From: JAUWNJ01 sp034190305
GTDB lineage: Bacteria; Planctomycetota; Phycisphaerae; SM23-33
DNA: 5,427 bases
Direction of reading: 5' to 3'
Assembly: GCA_034190305.1 (NCBI GenBank)
Contig: JAXHSV010000208.1
Span: 1-5,427 of the forward strand
The translations under genes and the position numbers were made by a program. Of this stretch, positions 5,423 through 5,427 are shown piece by piece. Each line of letters starts with the position of its first letter. Position 1 is the stretch's first letter. Under the pieces are notes generated by a model. The model saw nothing but the letters and a program-made list of their open reading frames with translations, had not been told where the DNA came from and ran no database searches.

Positions 5423-5427
5423 TCAAT

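Larger units (their letters stand above)
5135..5427. other. Gene-free right end with inverted repeats
   Basis: No convincing coding region follows rloB. The stretch contains a near-perfect inverted repeat ACGTGCAAC-ga-GTTGCATGT (5148-5167), a candidate weak terminator (5242-5267), an AT-rich inverted repeat GAAAAATT/AATTTTTC around 5278-5300, CCAGGCC/GGCCTGG arms 37 nt apart (5323-5329, 5367-5373) and a short REP-like hairpin at the window edge. A 94-codon minus-strand frame starting at 5229 overlaps the end of rloB and shows no recognisable motif. Confidence 0.5.

Overview
The window reads as a stretch of a Gram-negative, moderately GC-rich bacterial chromosome. The style of several genes (a ceramidase-like protein, an outer-membrane barrel with a short coiled N-terminus, a FecR-domain secreted protein, a small SLH-like lipoprotein) suggests a planctomycete, perhaps the Phycisphaerae side. 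That placement is inference from gene style, because no rRNA or other marker is present.

Layout, left to right. (a) 2-415, plus strand: C-terminal part of a GT4 family glycosyltransferase, cut by the window edge. (b) 416-868: no intact gene. It holds a short minus-strand relic of the C-terminus of an NAD-dependent sugar epimerase/dehydratase (about 440-555) and a strong intrinsic terminator (795-836) serving the minus-strand operon to its right. (c) 869-3699, minus strand: a compact three-gene operon for envelope proteins. In transcription order it encodes an outer-membrane beta-barrel porin, a small lipoprotein and a secreted FecR-domain protein, with gaps of 12 nt and then a TGATG stop/start overlap. 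A candidate promoter (3739-3770) and an intrinsic terminator of the preceding gene (3773-3800) mark its upstream boundary. (d) 3872 to about 4335, minus strand: the C-terminal third of a neutral/alkaline ceramidase-like protein without its N-terminal part. (e) About 4338-5134, plus strand: the last 50 or so codons of an RloA-like AAA/ABC ATPase, overlapping by ATGA a full-length rloB reading frame broken by one TAA at codon 40. (f) 5135-5427: no gene; a candidate weak terminator, several inverted repeats and a REP-like GTCCC/GGGAC hairpin at the right edge.

The most notable point is the head-to-head junction at about 4325-4345. Two divergent genes have both lost their 5' parts at the same place, as if one deletion or recombination removed the start of each. 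With the nonsense codon in rloB and the clearly lower GC of the rloAB part, this looks like a decaying remnant of a horizontally acquired RloAB-type putative defence module next to a truncated resident gene. I see no wholly new system; the porin-lipoprotein-FecR operon is the most intact set of poorly characterised genes here.
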